DNA of 64,000 nucleotides from Blastomussa wellsi. Taxonomy: Eukaryota; Cnidaria; Anthozoa; Scleractinia; Plerogyridae. Below the pieces are notes generated by a model. It ran no database searches. It saw only the letters and a list, made by a program, of their open reading frames with translations, and was not told the DNA's origin. Each line of letters begins with the position of its first letter. Within the stretch, counting starts at the first letter, position 1. This document shows, one piece after another, positions 58,201 to 61,200 of the stretch. The stretch is taken from the NCBI GenBank assembly GCA_947652115.1, contig OX393563.1:31184429-31248428 (forward strand), given 5' to 3'. The position numbers and the translations under genes are program-made.

Positions 58201-61200
58201 ATTTGATTTGACACATAGGGACCTGGGTGCTAGTGTACGGGAGTCACGTAATCAGCGGATTTCCACCAAAGAGCAAAATCCAAAATGGCGGAAGCAATTG
58301 AATTTTCATTCACAACAGCAAACATTTATAAAATTGGTCTTGTAATCCTTGAAAATGTCAGTTTTTATGGAAATTTTGAGCACGATATGGTAGTGTTTAT
58401 AAATAGTCGTTACGGGGTGATCAATATGACCGGACGCGATCCAAAAATGACTTGTACTGCTCAGCTCTGTGTCATTGTCAACTTGCCACGGATCATATTG
58501 AACAGAAGGTACCGTAGTTCAAAAAATTTTATTAAAATTGAAACCTTTAAAAAAAGATTTTTTATTTGTATTTTGAAAATATAATCGCTTTTGTACTTTC
58601 CAAGAAATTAAATACAAATAGCCTAAGTTAAATATAATTAATAAACTTTATTTGTGATCATTTATTATAGCTGCACGCAGCTTGGAGTCGTAGCACCATG
58701 TTTCAGTTGCTGCTGCTGTTGATGATGATATTGTGACTGTCTGATTATTATAATTTGTGAGGATCAGTGTCTGGTGTTGGATTTAATGGGAAATAACTAT
58801 CATTTGGCATGAGTAATTTATATGAAAACTATTGTTATTGGAAGTCAGTTGAGACACTGCCTATCAGAATTGTAACTGTTTAAATTTATGCTTGATTTTT
58901 GTTATTGATATTAATAAATAGTGCAATTTAACTTCAACCATTGATGACTGTCACTTTGATCTTGAGTTCATTATGTTGTAGGCTTAATTTAGGCTAGATT
59001 GGGTTTTATGGTGTGTCTAGACTAGAATAAAACTTTAAATTTTGGTCATGCTCTAAGTAAAATTTTATTCTCAGTCAACCAAAAATCCAATACAGCCATT
59101 AAATGGGCTGGTCAACCATGCCTCCTTATTCTTATTAGTCCAAGTGAGATTAGCCTGCAATGTGGCTGGTGAAATCCCTCCACAATGCAGTAATTTTAGT
59201 TGCCAAAGATTGCCTCAGGTGGCCTTGAAGTCGCCTGAAATCACCTTAAGTCGCCTTAAATCGCCTATAGTCGCTCAAAGTTACGGCGACTTAAGGTCCC
59301 AGAGTAGGCCTGTAATATATCTCTGGGTGGAGATGAGGTACTGCAAGTGTTAAGTGCCTTTCTTACGCAGGAATACAGATACAGGAATACAGAATACAGT
59401 GTTATGCAACCATGCCTCTCACAGAAAGTACAATGATGGCACTAAAATTGTTGATACTGTAAATGTCAAAAACGCAGAGACTGAAGTGGCTGCATTGTTC
59501 AATTACATAAACAATTGTTGTAGCAGAGCTCTTTACCATTTGATTGTAAACTATGGTCTATCCATTTCAAAAGAAATAACATTCGTTAATTCACAATACA
59601 ATTAGCGGTATGTTGTAGGAAAAGAATAGGGAGTTAATTTAATTTACGAAAGCTCGCATTATGATTGACCAGAAACTGAATGCATCATGTAGCGACTGTA
59701 TATTTGTCGTAGCTTTCTCATGAATAAAACTATAGTTTTCTTATTTTGTAGTTCCTAAAGAGCATGTGAAAGAACAAAATACATTGATAGTAGATCATAA
59801 ACGGCCGAAACGCAAACCTCAGACACAGGCATTAGCATTTTGTGTTTTGTTTTGTTTGAGATATCGGATTTCTTCTTGTCTTGCTGTAACACGAAAACTT
59901 TCGCATTCTCTCCAGTTAAGCTATTTTTAGGTTTCCCAAAAAGCAATTAGTTTTTTGGTCATGTCAACTTAACTATTCTTCCAATCATGCAATGTATCTC
60001 AAGTTTCAACAAAAATAGCCCGCTTTTGACTTTCAACATTTTTTTTTGTATTTATTCCAGCTTGTGATTGAATTCAATTACTGTATTTAGCAAGTCGGCA
60101 CGCTATCGAATTTTCTGCCCGGCACGACTCATCAAGATGGATGCTTCAAAGACTTTGACTTGAAAAAAGGTTGACTTGAAATAAACTGCTTAAACGGCAA
60201 AAAAAGAAAGATGATCAAACCAATTTGAATAAGGAAGGCATATTTCAGCTTTGAAATTATTTTTATGTTCGCTACGACCTACTTTCAAATGTAACGCTTT
60301 GTTTGGTTTGTACAGAAAATACAAGGAAGAGACTAAAGGGTTCCAAAAACGATTGAATACAAGCTTGCATGCCGTTTTGAACACGCACATGGAATTGCCG
60401 TGTGCAGTTGCCACACATTAATGAACACGGAAACCTTCAAGAAAAAAGTTTTTTCGGCCCAAAGGGCTGAAAATTTTTGGCAACCAAAACATTTGTGCTG
60501 GCGACCAAATCTTGAACTTAGGAGCCAGCTGGCCCCAAGGTTTTTTTGCTAAAGTCGAGCTGTGTAGGCACAAAAAATTACCTGAATGTCTTGTAGTCTT
60601 GCTTCATGCCCCTAAGGCAAAACAAAATAATCACCAGGACATTAAATTATGTAGTGGTTCAAACATGAGATCAGTCACTACTTTCAGTAGCATTTGCCAA
60701 TAATGCTGTTTGAGCAGTACCATATGTAAATGAAGGTCGTCCAAAATCTTTGGACATAATATTCCTCAAAAAAGTCTCAAACATCCCGAGATTTTAGCTA
60801 TGTATAATATAATTATATGATGAGGCCCTGAAGGCCAAAACAGTACTGTCAGCAGTTAGATATTGCTCTTTGCCATACAAAGTTTTGCTTTCATGTTCAA
60901 ATTGAGAACTGTACTGGGATGACTCATTGCCACTAGCATTGCGCATTCTCACTAGTTTACTAGTTTGAGCACTGTGGCATGACCTAGCTAGATAATACCA
61001 CAAGTGTGGGATAATTTGGGGTGGCTATATAGCTTAACCTCCATCCTAGCATCAGCACTGCATTTATGGGGCCCTGAACTGTCCGCAGTGACTATAATTA
61101 AATATATCACTTCATGTTTCCCAATTCCCAGAAGAAATTTTTTCGCCCGAAAGAGGTCTCCTCAGAGTTGACACCTCCCGTTATATTATTTAACATACAA

